NCBI GenBank assembly: GCA_900618425.1
Contig: UZAN01039606.1
Coordinates: 27,550-47,905, forward strand
DNA from: Echinostoma caproni
Taxonomy: Eukaryota; Platyhelminthes; Trematoda; Plagiorchiida; Echinostomatidae
Length of the DNA stretch: 20,356 nucleotides
Direction of reading: 5' to 3'
The notes under the pieces are model-generated. The model was not told the origin of the DNA. It saw nothing but the letters and a program-made list of their open reading frames with translations, and did not search any database. A program made the translations under genes and the position numbers. Positions 9,663 through 20,356 of this stretch are shown here, piece by piece; within the stretch, counting starts at the first letter, position 1; each line of letters starts with the position of its first letter.

Positions 9663-11323
9663 GATGAAATCGGCACCGTGATAGTTGAACACCCCAGGAG
9701 TGATATCTCACAAGAAGAACGGTAACATGACTATTGTCATCTAATTCCCATGGATCAGATTAGAACTCGAATAAGTCATATAAAATTTCCTTGGATAAAT
9801 AAATCATTTTGAGATAACTTCCGATTGGTGACTGAATTGACCAGTTTTGGTGGAATTCATACTTGTCCTCAATGAACAAAGCCGGTTTTGCACAAGTCTC
9901 TTTGATAAATTCCATTGTCCAAGGGCGATTGACTCTGAAAGGTAATATGGGGGAACCTGATAATTGCATCTTCCCAACAACAGTCATAGGTTATTCAAGA
10001 ACGCTTTCCAAAAGTTTGCCTTCTGTACTACTGCGATTCGAGAAAGCAGTACTATATTTTAAACTATTAGCGTCTTAGGTCATTTAAGATGCGTAAATAC
10101 CGAGCGATGCTTTCGATCTGTTCTTTTAACTTCACAAAATATACTTTACTAATAGTCTAAATAAAGGGAGTACTTTCACCGCAATACTTGTGGTTTAGCT
10201 GATTTAATGAGTATCACAAATTCTGGTTGAAATAAAAATAACCTTCACCAAAAAATGTAGGATACATCAGTCATCAAGTCTTTCTCAAAGTTGAACTATC
10301 AAAAAGTGCTTTCTTTGGAATAGAAAAAGCACCTGTTTTGCTGTTTCCGAAGCTATTTATTGTGCTTGTCGCGATTCACCGGTGCAAAATGTGAATTTGG
10401 CAGCTCTGTTTGGTGAAGAGACTTCGTTGAACTGAAAAATACTTACTAAGTAAGGACGCGCGCAGAAGGGGAGGACAGGGGGTACACTTGAAATGTGAAT
10501 ACAACGCGTAAAGCTAAACTTCTATCTTCATGCGTAGAAATATTGAAAACGCGAAAAACAGGACTATGTATAGACACATTATGGTTTCATTTTTCATTAA
10601 CTTACGTCGATATTGCGATTAGTTACTGAGAAAAATTACCAATAGGTTGACACAAAGTTTGCTGAACTGACAAAGCAACGAAGATAATCCATTTTTAGCT
10701 AAGGGATTTCGTCAGAATAAGTCAGAATAGCAGTGATTAGTGAGTGACACATGACGGAAAATGATAACGCTCCGCTTTGCTTGTCATTTGTTGCTTCTAT
10801 CTTTTTTACAACTCCAAATCTCGCTTATGTCTACGCAAGTACCGATTTGTTTCATTGCACACTGAATTTCAATAACACTGGCTGGGTAGTTCAATTGTGA
10901 ATTGTACCTAATATACGTTTAGGCAACCGTTTGCACAACTTTATCAAAATTCAAATTTTACCCACAACTCACATTTGTATCAGTTTGCTTAACTTGGTTA
11001 TAGAACTTAGACTGATGAGCACATAGGCTTCATCAACGAACGCAGATGAAATATAGCTAAGGTAAGGTTCTTGTATAATTTGGTAAATTTTGTGTCATAT
11101 CTTGTTATAAATCCCGGCATTTTTCATTTCTAATTACTTGGTTATTGATTATTCCTACCTTCCCATGGAAAAGAAGTGATCATATCAATGCATGACATTG
11201 GATAGAATGCAAAAAGTGTGCTTCGTGTTGTTTGCCCTCCGTGGCACATTTGTAATAATTACGGTCTTTCATTTTCTCCTCTCCCGCTCAAATTCGTTTC
11301 GTGCCCCTTCGCTGACCGGTTAG
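9663..11323 (+). other. Non-coding, 3' end of the inferred intron before the CADPS exon
   Basis: No coding signal was found. The last 60 bases (from about 11264) are pyrimidine-rich (for example TTTTCTCCTCTCCCGCTC), with a CTGAC branch-like site at 11311 and an AG at 11322-11323, consistent with a 3' splice region for the exon. Confidence 0.6.
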
Positions 11324-11516
11324 CTATGTGTTCGTCATGCGTTGTATCGCATATCCATTCTATTCCAAACCCCCAACCGACCTGGTTCGTCGCTATTTGA
11401 AGATCACCAAGCAGCAATTGAACGCATTCAAAGAACGATTCCAGGCATTTTTGAATGGAGAACTGGATGTTGTCGGAGACGAGGCATTCACAAACGCTAT
11501 CCAGAGCTACTATGAG
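11324..11516 (+). CDS. CADPS: Internal exon of calcium-dependent secretion activator (CADPS/CAPS, UNC-31 family)
   Basis: CADPS is a cytosolic and vesicle-associated protein that primes dense-core vesicles for calcium-triggered exocytosis in neurons and neuroendocrine cells. The exon carries one base of a split codon and then 64 codons. Recognisable family blocks in order are [12 protein letters not shown] (11325-11360), [18 protein letters not shown] (11409-11462), and DEAF followed by QSYYE at the end (11478-11516). These match the conserved stretch just before the family's 'VFLKSDRV' segment. The acceptor is a pyrimidine-rich tract (about 11264-11310), a CTGAC branch-like site (11311-11315) and an AG at 11322-11323. 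An in-frame TGA at 11313 rules out a longer exon. The donor is GAG|GTGAGA, with GT at 11517-11518, so the exon ends in phase 0, where relatives also continue with V. Flatworm-like differences include [11 protein letters not shown] in the middle. The family blocks are compared from memory. The gene identity is strong; the exact splice sites are inferred. Confidence 0.93.
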
Positions 11517-14500
11517 GTGAGAAATGGATTCTTAGGAACCTATGGAGGACAAAAAGAATGATTACTTGTGTATTTTTTTTCAGGAGGGCTGTAAAATTAG
11601 ACGAGGTTTGTGAACTGTTATTTTCATTATTGCTACTATTTTTGGGGTTTGAGAAAAATTGGTTTTCCGCCTTTTGAAAAAAGTTAATTTAAAATGAATT
11701 TAATTTTCTCAAATTCCATTTTAATTAACATTTAACAAAATGCGATTTATGAGATTTTGCGGGGGTGGGGTCTAAGAGAAAGCAAGAAAGCAAGTCAGGT
11801 TACACTAATAATAATTACATAATCCTGAAATGGATGGGCCAGAGCTCTTGAACAATCTCCATCATATTTATTCTGTTCTCTCTCAGTTGAAATGTGTTTT
11901 TATTTATGCGTAACCGCAGAATATTTGATCCAAGTCTTCAACCCAGATTAGGACTGGTTATTTAACCGATGTTATTTAGCTAAGTCAGTTTAGATTGGGT
12001 GCTCAAGGCGGTTGAATCAGGTTAGATAATTATTCATCTTATTCACATTAAAGCCTGTACGGCTGAGGTAGGATCATCCGTCCGTTTTTAGGTTGCGTCT
12101 TCCAGTACTGTTACCTAGAGCCCAATCTAATAGCCATATAAGTAAATATATTGTTTTTAAGTCATTCATAATTAGAACGAGGCAACGGATTGGGGCGAGT
12201 GATTGTAAATTATTCGCTGGTTAATAATCCGCACGCATGCAGTTTTTGTCCTACCTCCCTTAAGAATGTTGCTCCCAGAAGTATCAGTCAAATTTAGAAA
12301 TTCGTTACAAAATCTTTACAAAGTCGCACGTTGAAGTGCTTTTTGTATAGTGGTCACTTTGCATTGCATTATGTTAACCGGGTTGAACCCATGCGTACAA
12401 ATGTTTCAGTCAGAAGGAAACGCAAAGGGTGACCAAGGTGAAAACGGTCATTATTAGAAATAGAGTTTCAGATTCCACGATTAACCGAAAGTCCGTTCAC
12501 AGTTTCATTTTTGTGGACGACAATTTGTGCCACATAAAGCAGAGGAGAGCGAAAATTGAGGAGCTGTTTGAATGACCATATTTAAGCAGTATTCCAAGGT
12601 ATGATAATGTTGAACAAGAGATCAGCTGTAGGAAAACATTGTTGTCAGCAAAGAAAGAGAAAATGAGTTATTCTGAGCCTTTTGAAGAGGAGGCGATGGA
12701 ATATGCTGTGTAATTATGGTAACATAGGCCATAACAACTAACCTAAGATAGATAAGCTAAGAGTGTTTTTAAACGGGACCCAGGAATGCAGTGGAGAAAC
12801 AATATAGAATAATTGCAACGCAATAGCTCGGTACTGTTTGACCTGAGCCGAATTTCCTAAGCTTTTGAATACGGAAGAACAAATAAAACAGTAAATAAAC
12901 AACAATAAGGTCACTTTAAAGTCTGGTATCTATTGTTCTCTGTGAAAAGTGAATAACAAAGAATTGCGGTGCGAAAGTTAGATGGACAGTTACAACGGGT
13001 TTAGGAAATACGTCAGAATCAATTGGAAAGGTTTGTGTATATATGAGAGACTATCTGGAACGCTAGCAATTTCTTACTTACAAGTTACGGTAAGTGAGGA
13101 ACCAAAATCGTCTGGATGCCTTAACAGGCCAGCAGAAGACAAGATAGCAAAACGACTGAGGTTATTCGAGAATAAATTAGAACAGATTACTAGTGCTTTG
13201 ATAAATCCACAATCGGGTACTAGCGGTCGGTATGCTTTTGTCATCATTCGTTCTTTGGAGCAATAACTTTTACACTAGACAAGCAAACAATCAGAACGAC
13301 CGAAAGGTTTACAATCCTATATTGGGAAGGAGGGAATGGGTGCTGGGAGAAATCAAATGTAAATATTTAATCGAAAAGAGCTTAGCGCACACGCAAAGTG
13401 AACCAGTGAGAGTTTTGCTAGTGTTGTGCAAAAAATATGTAATCTATTAGTGATTGCTGTGCCTTGTAAGTAGTTTAATCAGTATTACCCGGAAATGTAT
13501 AAGATTTTGGACGTCAAGGAATCGCTTTGCGAACCTTATAAATTGTGACAGTTCCTAGCATTCTGTTCGAAGTTTCCGTGCTCCTGTCGAGACCACCACG
13601 ATAGATTATCATCCGAAATAGATGCAACTGCTATCGAAGTCCATCATTCCGCCCAAACTACGTACAACAAATGACTTCTACATAATTTCAAGCAACCCTG
13701 ATCCTATCACGTGATGCAAGAAGTTGTTAATCCATATGGCACAAAAGGACAAGGTGATGATTGGAGTGCGCAGTTAGTTAGGTTTCCTCCTTTCCAGTTT
13801 TCCTGCTGGTCATGCCTCAGACAAACAGAGCTATTGCACGAATCATCCTAACTCATTTGCAACTGAGTGTATCATTTTATGGTAGGTGCCTAATATTATC
13901 CTCGCTTTATTTTCAGTATTTATCGAAAAGGATTCATGGAAGTCCATCTTATAAATGAACAATTGGATATTGAAATGACAAACTAGTTTGATGTTTTTAA
14001 TAAATATCAAAATAAATTAACAGGTTGTGACTCTCAGTCCGCGTGAAAGTTTTATTCCCATTTGTAACAGCCACTTTCATCTTAATTTAATTGTTTTGTC
14101 TTACTCGTTTTCAATCTTAGCGGGTTGGGACAGATTTATTCTAATTTTCATCAGTACTTTCATATATATATTTATTCTCCGTAGTTTTTAGGCCCTATAC
14201 ATTTAGGGTGAGACACAGGTTCCAGTGGTAATTTTTGTGCCTCCTGATTATTAAAAACTTTTCCAAGGGCGTGAGAAACAAACTAGCCTAATTGGACAGT
14301 TTCCTACACTTTCTCAAACTGATTCCTGGAACAAATTAATGGGTTACATTTTGGATTTTTGGATCGCGACATTTTTTCCACACACACAACCCGGTTAACA
14401 GGAGTGCTTATCAGAAGCAAAAAGAGCACGTTTGACGTGGTGGACATTTTTGCACCATCTGTCAGCCGTGTTTGATGTAAAAAATGCAGAGCTGTAGTTT

Positions 14501-15318
14501 CAGGAAAACAGACGACATGCAATTGGACAGGGCAACTGACCATGCGATACATATATCGGTCTCTCGTTGGGATGCAACCATGATTTGGCCGGGTTGATTA
14601 GCTGATACATCCTTCGCTGGAAGTTAGTTTTCAGTTGTCCCTTTTCTCTTTTCTGCCTCTGAGGCCGATCAGTCTGTTCGTGTGAAAAACAACAATTGTC
14701 TTGTAAAGTTTTCCGGTTTCCTGTCGGTTGTAAACTCGGTACAGTAATGTCTGTCTAACAGTAGCGCCTCAGAACTGTTTGAACTGAGACAGTTAATTTC
14801 GGACATCCATACAGAAAAGGCGTGCCATTGAAACGTCTCAAGAGATGGAAGAATGCAAATGTGCATAAAAACAAAAACAACCAAACAAAAACAATCTCTA
14901 TACCATTCACGATGAGCCACTCAGAAAATGTTCACTGAAATGTGTATGTCTCGCAATTTGATATTTGTTATTCTGTGAAAATCCCAGTCGATGACAGTTT
15001 GTCAACAGCAAAAGGTATCAAACTGTAATCCTTATTTACACGTTGGTTGTTTTTCACATCTGCTACATTGGTTCTGCTTTAGTTCAGACTTTTAACACAA
15101 ATGTCAGTTCACTGTTTACCGAGTATTGTTTTTATTTTTTACTACAGCATTGACAATCCGTTCTCCGGTGCTCCGGTCCAATTATAGATCAGCACATTTC
15201 TAGCTAATTAGCAGTTTGAAAGTGATACAATCTAATCAATCTAATCATTGTGGGCTAAACGTCTCATAGTACTATGGACTGAACGGTTAGGACCGGGAAG
15301 AAACCTTTTTCATTGAAT
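11517..15318 (+). other. Non-coding, inferred first part of the intron after the CADPS exon
   Basis: It begins with a good donor, GTGAGA. The next CADPS segment (family motif VFLKSDRVARM) could not be found in any plus-strand frame. A 94-codon open stretch at 12982-13266 contains a charged segment, KRLRLFENKLEQIT, but matches no family I know. A possible 22-nt microexon at 11584-11605 is discussed in the findings. Confidence 0.5.
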
Positions 15319-15360
15319 GCTTTTATTCACGAGGGAAAAATTTGTGATGACAGCCAAAGA

Positions 15361-15405
15361 GAACTGGACGTTTGTCTTGTCCTGTTTGAAACTCGTCAGC
15401 AGTGC
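15361..15405 (-). ncRNA. Hammerhead-ribozyme-like module, copy B
   Basis: On the minus strand stem I is GCACTG (15405-15400) against CAGTTC (15366-15361), five pairs of six. CTGACGAG (15399-15392) fits CUGANGA with no change. After 10 nt comes GACAAGA where GACGAAA is expected, so the GAAA strand is damaged, and the cleavage triplet GTC (15369-15367) is intact. Stem II is GTTT against GGAC and closes with two G:U pairs. Stem III is A:U and C:G around AAAC. Total length is 45 nt, the same as copies A and C. Confidence 0.72.
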
Positions 15406-15424
15406 ATACATTTTGTCCCCACCA

Positions 15425-15478
15425 AGGCTCCAACCGTGACTTTTCTGATCGGGACTTCAAACCTGCACCCTTCAGCTA
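15425..15478 (-). promoter_or_regulatory. tRNA-like head with A and B boxes (copy B)
   Basis: On the minus strand the A box TAGCTGAAGGG (15478-15468) fits TRGYNNARNNG at every defined position. The B box GGTTGGAGCCT (15435-15425) is degraded but sits 43 nt from the A box, against 44 in copy A. It is embedded in the shared TCACGGTT block. This supports descent from a tRNA-derived RNA polymerase III promoter. Confidence 0.65.
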
Positions 15479-15525
15479 TACGGGCAACATTCATCAGCAT
15501 GTGCGAATGGTTCAGACAATTATGA

Positions 15526-15716
15526 GTACCGAATTCGGAATAATCCGTTCATTTGTTTATAAGCGCCAGGTACTGTTGATAGTCTTCTCGATGGTCTATC
15601 GCTCACAAACACATCTAACTAGTGGGGAATGAAAGATCTTCTAAGGAATGAGACCCATACACAGGACTGCCATCCATGCCTGGTGCTTGTTAACACGTGG
15701 ATAATTCCAAAGTACC
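15526..15716. repeat. Foldback module of copy B
   Basis: The ends are inverted copies. CGGAATAATCC (15536-15546) faces GGATAATTCCA (15699-15709), AAGCGCCAGG (15561-15570) faces CCTGGTGCTT (15679-15688), and GTACC-like strings close the outside. The centre is longer and the arms are less well matched than in copy A. The module is homologous to the one in copy A in both position and sequence (for example CCAGGTACTGTTGAT against CCAGGTGCTGTTGAT). Confidence 0.62.
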
Positions 15717-17514
15717 GGAGGTTGAAAGCGACTGCAAGTATCCATCCAGTCGAGCATTACTCCACGTTTTTGATGACCTGGTCTTTGCTTCACTGAATAA
15801 ACGGCCCTACACAATCAGGCACGGTAGTGCTGGATGCTCCATGTTTTCTATTTTAGCAGCTGCAGCAGCAGAACGTGATAGTATAATGAATGGCCGACAA
15901 AAGTGAATTCATTCCTTCTATGGAAGATAAAGATTTTCATTAAAATTTCTACTGTTCAACGTCCTCCAGGTTAATCGTAAGCAAATCACGTGCTCCATGG
16001 AACAGCTGGCCAAATGGTTGCAGTTATGAAGTAACTGATAGCGAAAATCATATATGCGTTGGCTCAGAGGATAATTAACACTATCCTCTCACTTTGACCA
16101 TACTCACGCATCCCACGTTAATTCCGTCGATTTACATGTAATAATAATAACTACAATTATTGTTAGTATTAATATTTTGCTCTTTTGAGTTATAATATCA
16201 TAGTTGTGCAAGTAGTATTCATGATGGAGGGAATGAGTGATTAAAGGCCATTTCATAAACTAGAGTGGTAGTGGCCCAATTCGAACGAAATAAATCGAAA
16301 CTGATGGGCTGACAGCCTGAACCATTCCATAACTACTGGGTTCATGGATGATGAGAGGTTGTTTGGAACATTGCAGTGCAAATTGTTCGGCCTTCTATGA
16401 CATGACACAGTCATCCTCCCAACCACTCACTCCTAATGACCCTAACCAGTGCGCATGTGTGTGTGTGACGACCAATGTGTGGGCAACATCCGGTCATGGA
16501 GCTGAAATGTTGATTACTTCTCTTCTCATTGTGACATGTTTTCTCTCTCCCTCCCCTACCACTAAACGTTTCGACAGGAATTGCAATAGCCTATAGATCG
16601 ATCACCACAGACGAGCTTGTTCGGTACTGTGTGTTCTTCTTACAATGTTTAATGATGGTTTATTGGGCTAAATTTGATATATATATCTGTAGTTACTCTT
16701 GTCTGAGGATGTTCAAATCACCACTTAGAGAAACGTCTCAATGAACTGTCAAGTTAGGACTTATTAATATGCTCAAATGCTTTATCAACAGGGTTTAGTT
16801 CACAATCAAGCAACTTAGTTCTCTTAAACTTTATGGATACCGAGTCAAAACGCTTTCCAACAACAGTCATTGGTGGCAATACCACGGAGTCCACGACCCT
16901 GTTTGTGAGCAATTTATCCATTTCCACTTAATCCTTGGCTTTCTACAGTATATTCAAAACTTAACGCAGTTTAAGTGATCATTTACTATAAATATGTTAC
17001 AGTCAGTGATTCACGAACAATTCTGCACACAGTTTTATGCTTGAATATAGAGCAAGAATGCACAGTAGACACGCACATACTGGTTGAATCCATAAGTAAC
17101 AAATTTTGACCCGGAATTTATTTTATTACTCTACCAGAGGCTGTTCAGTGTTTTGAATATCATGCTGTCGGGAAAAATGAGGAAATTTAACTAACCCAAC
17201 CACCCAAATCCGATGTTAGCTTAGCATTCTTTGCTCGGAGTTATTTTCCAATCATCACCAACAGTTGATATTATTTTCTGATCGTTTGATTGATATCGCT
17301 AGTTTGACATGGTTCCTACAGTTGTCTCGTTTTTATTTTCTATTACCATTATTTCACCACCCCCCACCCCGCGCTTCCCACCTGCGTATCACTCAGTCAG
17401 TGAACTCGAAGATTTTTTTCTGCGATAAAAAGGAAAAAAATTACACGGGTGAATGAAGCAAATCGGACAGGCACGTATGTGCCACTCGACGCGTGCAAAT
17501 GTATTTGTGCGTGG

Positions 17515-17541
17515 GTGTGTGTGTGTGTGTGTGTGTGTGTG
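17515..17541. repeat. (GT)13 microsatellite
   Basis: Thirteen perfect GT units plus one G. Open frames in both directions run through it and yield only VCVC or HTHT repeats, so they are not genes. Confidence 0.92.
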
Positions 17542-20130
17542 CAGGAATTCCCGATTTGAAACAGTTCGGATCGATGTCTCAAAGGGAATGATTAAGTGCT
17601 CCATAGCCCACGTTATACAAAGTTCAACTAAAAACAACGTCTTGTTGTTTGTTGTATTTCGATCTGAAGGAAGATCTGATGCGTTATACTACAAAAGGGT
17701 TATTGTGTTCAGTGGTCTATTTTTGTCACCTTTTTCGACACCAGTCGATCGATCCATCTGAGGCTAAGTGGGAAGTGAAACAAGAGACCTCAATAATTTG
17801 TTCACTTTTGTGAGAAACAACCGAAACAGTTCCTTAATCACGTACCGCCTGGGACGGGAGAGGATTCTAAAGCCAAAACTTGCATTGCACAACATGCTTT
17901 TGGAGGAAATGTACTATTTAAACCACTCCAGGTAAATTGCCCTGAGTCTAAGATATAAGCAGTCGTCGGTCTAGCCCAAGACCATGAATTTTGTGAATTT
18001 TATGTTTTAGCTGGTGTAACTTTACCGACTGTATTATTGACTTTGTAAACGGTTTTGGGAGGATTCAGACGCTATCAACATTCAAAACCAACCGCATCGT
18101 TTTACGGGCAAGTCAAAAAATGTATATTAAACGATAGTGTATGGCGAACCTAATTTTATATTGAAATGACATATTTTGATTATTTGATAATATATTGAAA
18201 TACCTAGGCGAGAGTTGCTAGGATTAACCTAATTTTCTCCGCAAACCCAAAAATATTAAAATCAAATATTTGACGTATTTTTATAAGTGTCAACTGAAGC
18301 TAAAGTAGTTTGAAAGATAGAAGTGTATTCTATTTGTCATTTGAAAACTCACCTATACATTTCTCTGGTGTTCGCATCTCGATCTGAAAACTTGCTGTAT
18401 TTGAGGTAACGAATATTAGTGGCATGAATTCGGATTTACATCTCTAGACGTGCCAGCCCGTACAGAAATTGAAAACAGAATAACTGATATACGGTAACGC
18501 TGCAATCTGGAATGGAGTTCCTGGTTTAAAAAATCAATAATGAGTCCGCATGTTTGCTATCACAATGATGTACAAATAACTCATTATCTGACATGGCATA
18601 AACACGCACAGAATTGCCATACACTTGTTATCTGGTAAATACTGGTGATTGAAGAAAAATTCTGTTTTGTGTTTTTTATTGTTCTTGTTCCTGTTCTCGG
18701 TTGAAAACCAGTGTTTTAGCTCAGCCGGGTTGGACATACTGCACGTTCAAAGTCATTTATTTCCTCCATTACTATGAGAACTATTTGAATCCTCGGGGAA
18801 GGAATATATAGCATGTTTCAGGATGCTATAAAAAATAAATAACATTTATCATTGTTTTGTGAACGAATGCGTGTGCGGTGCGTGTGATTTCGAGGTTCCA
18901 TATCTCACATGAATAATTTTAATTTTTGTCGGTTCGATAACAAGCCGTACTACTGGCTGAACTGTACCCAGCATGTTCACCCTTAAATCAGAGCAAACGG
19001 TCTTTGGCTACGCACAATGGTAAAACATCGGTCAGACTGCGTCCTTTCGCATTTAACTAATGCACAGGAATTACGTGAAGAAATCCTGAAGTGATTCTCT
19101 CTCTCTAACGCAGGACAGCGCAATAAACAAATCATCCTACACTAACGTCCTATGCATAGTCGCTCACGATAGCAAAATAATGACAACTGCTCAACAATGT
19201 ATCCAGGTTTTGACAATCAAGTAGTTTATATTAGCAAGCATTTCAGAGTGTTCGGTCGAGATCAGCACCTTACGCTAAACTGCATCCTCCATAAATGCTG
19301 TGGCACTAGTACTGAAGCCCTACAAGTCATGGCATTGTAATGGTGAATGTTCGAGTAGCTGTCGTACTTGAGCCCTGCCTGTGTAATCCCGAGTTCTGAC
19401 ATTCAGTGTGATCAGTAGTTGTGCAGCGGTTTTAGGCTTTTTATTGTTTTATTTCCAGTTTTTAAACAGTGAATAGATCTTTCAAGACTTTGCATAAAAA
19501 AGACTGAGCATCTGAAGTTCAAACAACACTATCGATCCCGCAACTCTATCCACTTAACGGTACAAATAATGCAATCATCCCCCGTGAGATTTAACCGAAT
19601 GGCCGGAATCAAGCGTTCGAATCTCAGAACATTTGCCTTACTATCGCATTCATTTTCCCAAAGGGACAATTTCCCAATTTCCTGCTTCACTTTACCTCAA
19701 TCAAAATGGTACAGTTTTGTATTCAAGTCGATGGAGCAAAAGATGTATCAAAGAGGAGTAAAAATTAGCACACGTAACAGTGTATCAAAAGTTACATTTA
19801 GGAGGTGAATTCACGTGATCACCGAGCACTGATTGAATTGGCTCCCCTCCGAGTTTCCGCCCGGGGCTATATAAATATAGATGTGGAGCAGCTGGGATCA
19901 TCAGGTTGGATACTTCACAAATCTTCATAACAAAAAAGGCAGAGGATTCAATAAAACTCTCAAAAGCAATCTGACAAATTTGTGATTTACCGTGATTCGT
20001 AAGAACAATTATGGAAATTGTTACACTATGAAAGTCGTACAAATATCAGTGACTATCATTGAACAGTAATTAGGATTGTAAATATGAGCGTCAAACTCAA
20101 ATAACTATTTATCAAACCCGCTGCTAAAAT

Positions 20131-20161
20131 CCACGTTTTTGATTGATACTCATAAACGTGG
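20131..20161. repeat. 8-bp inverted repeat with 15-nt loop
   Basis: CCACGTTT (20131-20138) is repeated inverted as AAACGTGG (20154-20161). It may be chance in AT-rich DNA; no function is inferred. Confidence 0.5.
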
Positions 20162-20356
20162 TTTACACATACACTTCATGCATTAAAAGCTCACTATTTT
20201 CAGTCACCAATTCAGAAATTCATGACTGGTTGTCAGTGAGTCTTAACGACCTTGATATAGCAGTTCAATGCAAGCTTTATCATTAAGGGTTTATTCTCAT
20301 TGGATAGTTTCCGTTTATCACAGGCACTTGGTCTTGGACGACGCGAATAAATAATA

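Larger units (their letters stand above)
15319..15717 (-). mobile_element. Copy B of the composite repeat: foldback, tRNA-like head and hammerhead module
   Basis: Read on the minus strand from about 15717 it has the same order as copy A: palindromic module (15716-15526), linker with CCATTCGCACATGCTGATGA, tRNA-like head (boxes at 15478 and 15435), hammerhead module (15405-15361) and a tail ending GAATAAAAGC near 15319. Landmarks shared with A include TTTGAAGT, TCACGGTT, GGGGACAAAAT against GGGACACAAT, GCACTG, CTCTTTGGCTGTCATCAC against CTCTTTGCCGGTCATCAC. It lies 3.8 kb downstream of the CADPS exon in antisense orientation. The open frames that cross it are fortuitous. The boundaries are approximate. 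Confidence 0.72.
15718..20356 (+). other. Non-coding, inferred continuation of the downstream intron
   Basis: It contains the GT microsatellite, a short GCA-rich patch at 15857-15872, a GT-rich patch near 16450-16470, an AT-rich near-palindrome at about 16140-16180 and the inverted repeat at 20131-20161. No exon, RNA gene or transposon protein was recognised on either strand. Confidence 0.5.

Noticed and set aside
11011..11050. ACTGATGAGCACATAGG as another hammerhead start
   Set aside because: No GAAA strand follows at a usable distance and no stem II forms.
12982..13266. 94-codon open stretch with a charged, possibly helical segment
   Set aside because: It resembles no CADPS segment and no transposon protein I know. 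A GTAAGT donor-like site at 13091 falls inside it, but there is no matching acceptor or homology.
15313..15632. Overlapping open frames at the 3' half of copy B
   Set aside because: They are plus-strand readings through an antisense non-coding repeat and encode nothing recognisable.
16348..16596. 82-codon open stretch rich in Cys and Ser with a hydrophobic patch
   Set aside because: It felt repeat-like but has no recognisable domain and no second copy in the window, so no claim can be supported.
17389..17761. Overlapping open frames on both strands through the GT repeat
   Set aside because: They exist only because the dinucleotide repeat lacks stop codons, and no domain flanks it.
19600..19625. 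GCGTTCGAATCTC resembling a tRNA B box
   Set aside because: No A box at tRNA spacing upstream and no cloverleaf arms.

Overview
This window reads as nuclear DNA from an intron-rich animal, most likely a parasitic flatworm and probably a digenean fluke. The DNA is AT-rich, almost all non-coding, and full of microsatellites and decayed repeats. Two things support the placement. One is a single strongly conserved exon of a neuronal secretion gene (CADPS/CAPS/UNC-31). The other is a family of dispersed tRNA-headed repeats that carry a hammerhead-ribozyme motif laid out like the one in the schistosome SM-alpha retroposons. The placement is an inference; no species call is made.

Layout. The only coding segment I can support is the exon at 11324-11516 (+). 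It encodes the start of the conserved N-terminal region of CADPS. The rest of the window appears to be two very large introns, about 11.3 kb upstream and at least 8.8 kb downstream. I could not find the exon coding for the continuation of the protein, so it probably lies beyond the right edge.

Repeats. Three copies of one repeat family are present: copy A at about 3800-4200 (+), copy C at about 9480-9662 (+, head mostly deleted) and copy B at about 15319-15717 (-). The two fuller copies share the same order: a palindromic foldback module, a linker, a tRNA-like RNA polymerase III head with intact A boxes, a 45-nt hammerhead-like module and a roughly 45-nt tail ending in an A-rich stretch. All three hammerhead modules have identical length and spacing, and each has decayed in a different place. 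A second, unrelated tRNA-like repeat lies at about 6150-6325 (+). Small hairpins lie at 1648-1665, 7799-7837 and 20131-20161. Simple repeats lie at 4736-4757, 4872-4901, 8254-8279, 8591-8617 and 17515-17541.

How it fits together. CADPS primes dense-core vesicles for calcium-triggered release. The repeats are intronic passengers. Copies C (+) and B (-) flank the coding exon in opposite orientation and could in principle pair in the pre-mRNA. The combination of foldback, tRNA head and hammerhead in one small repeat is the most interesting content of the window.
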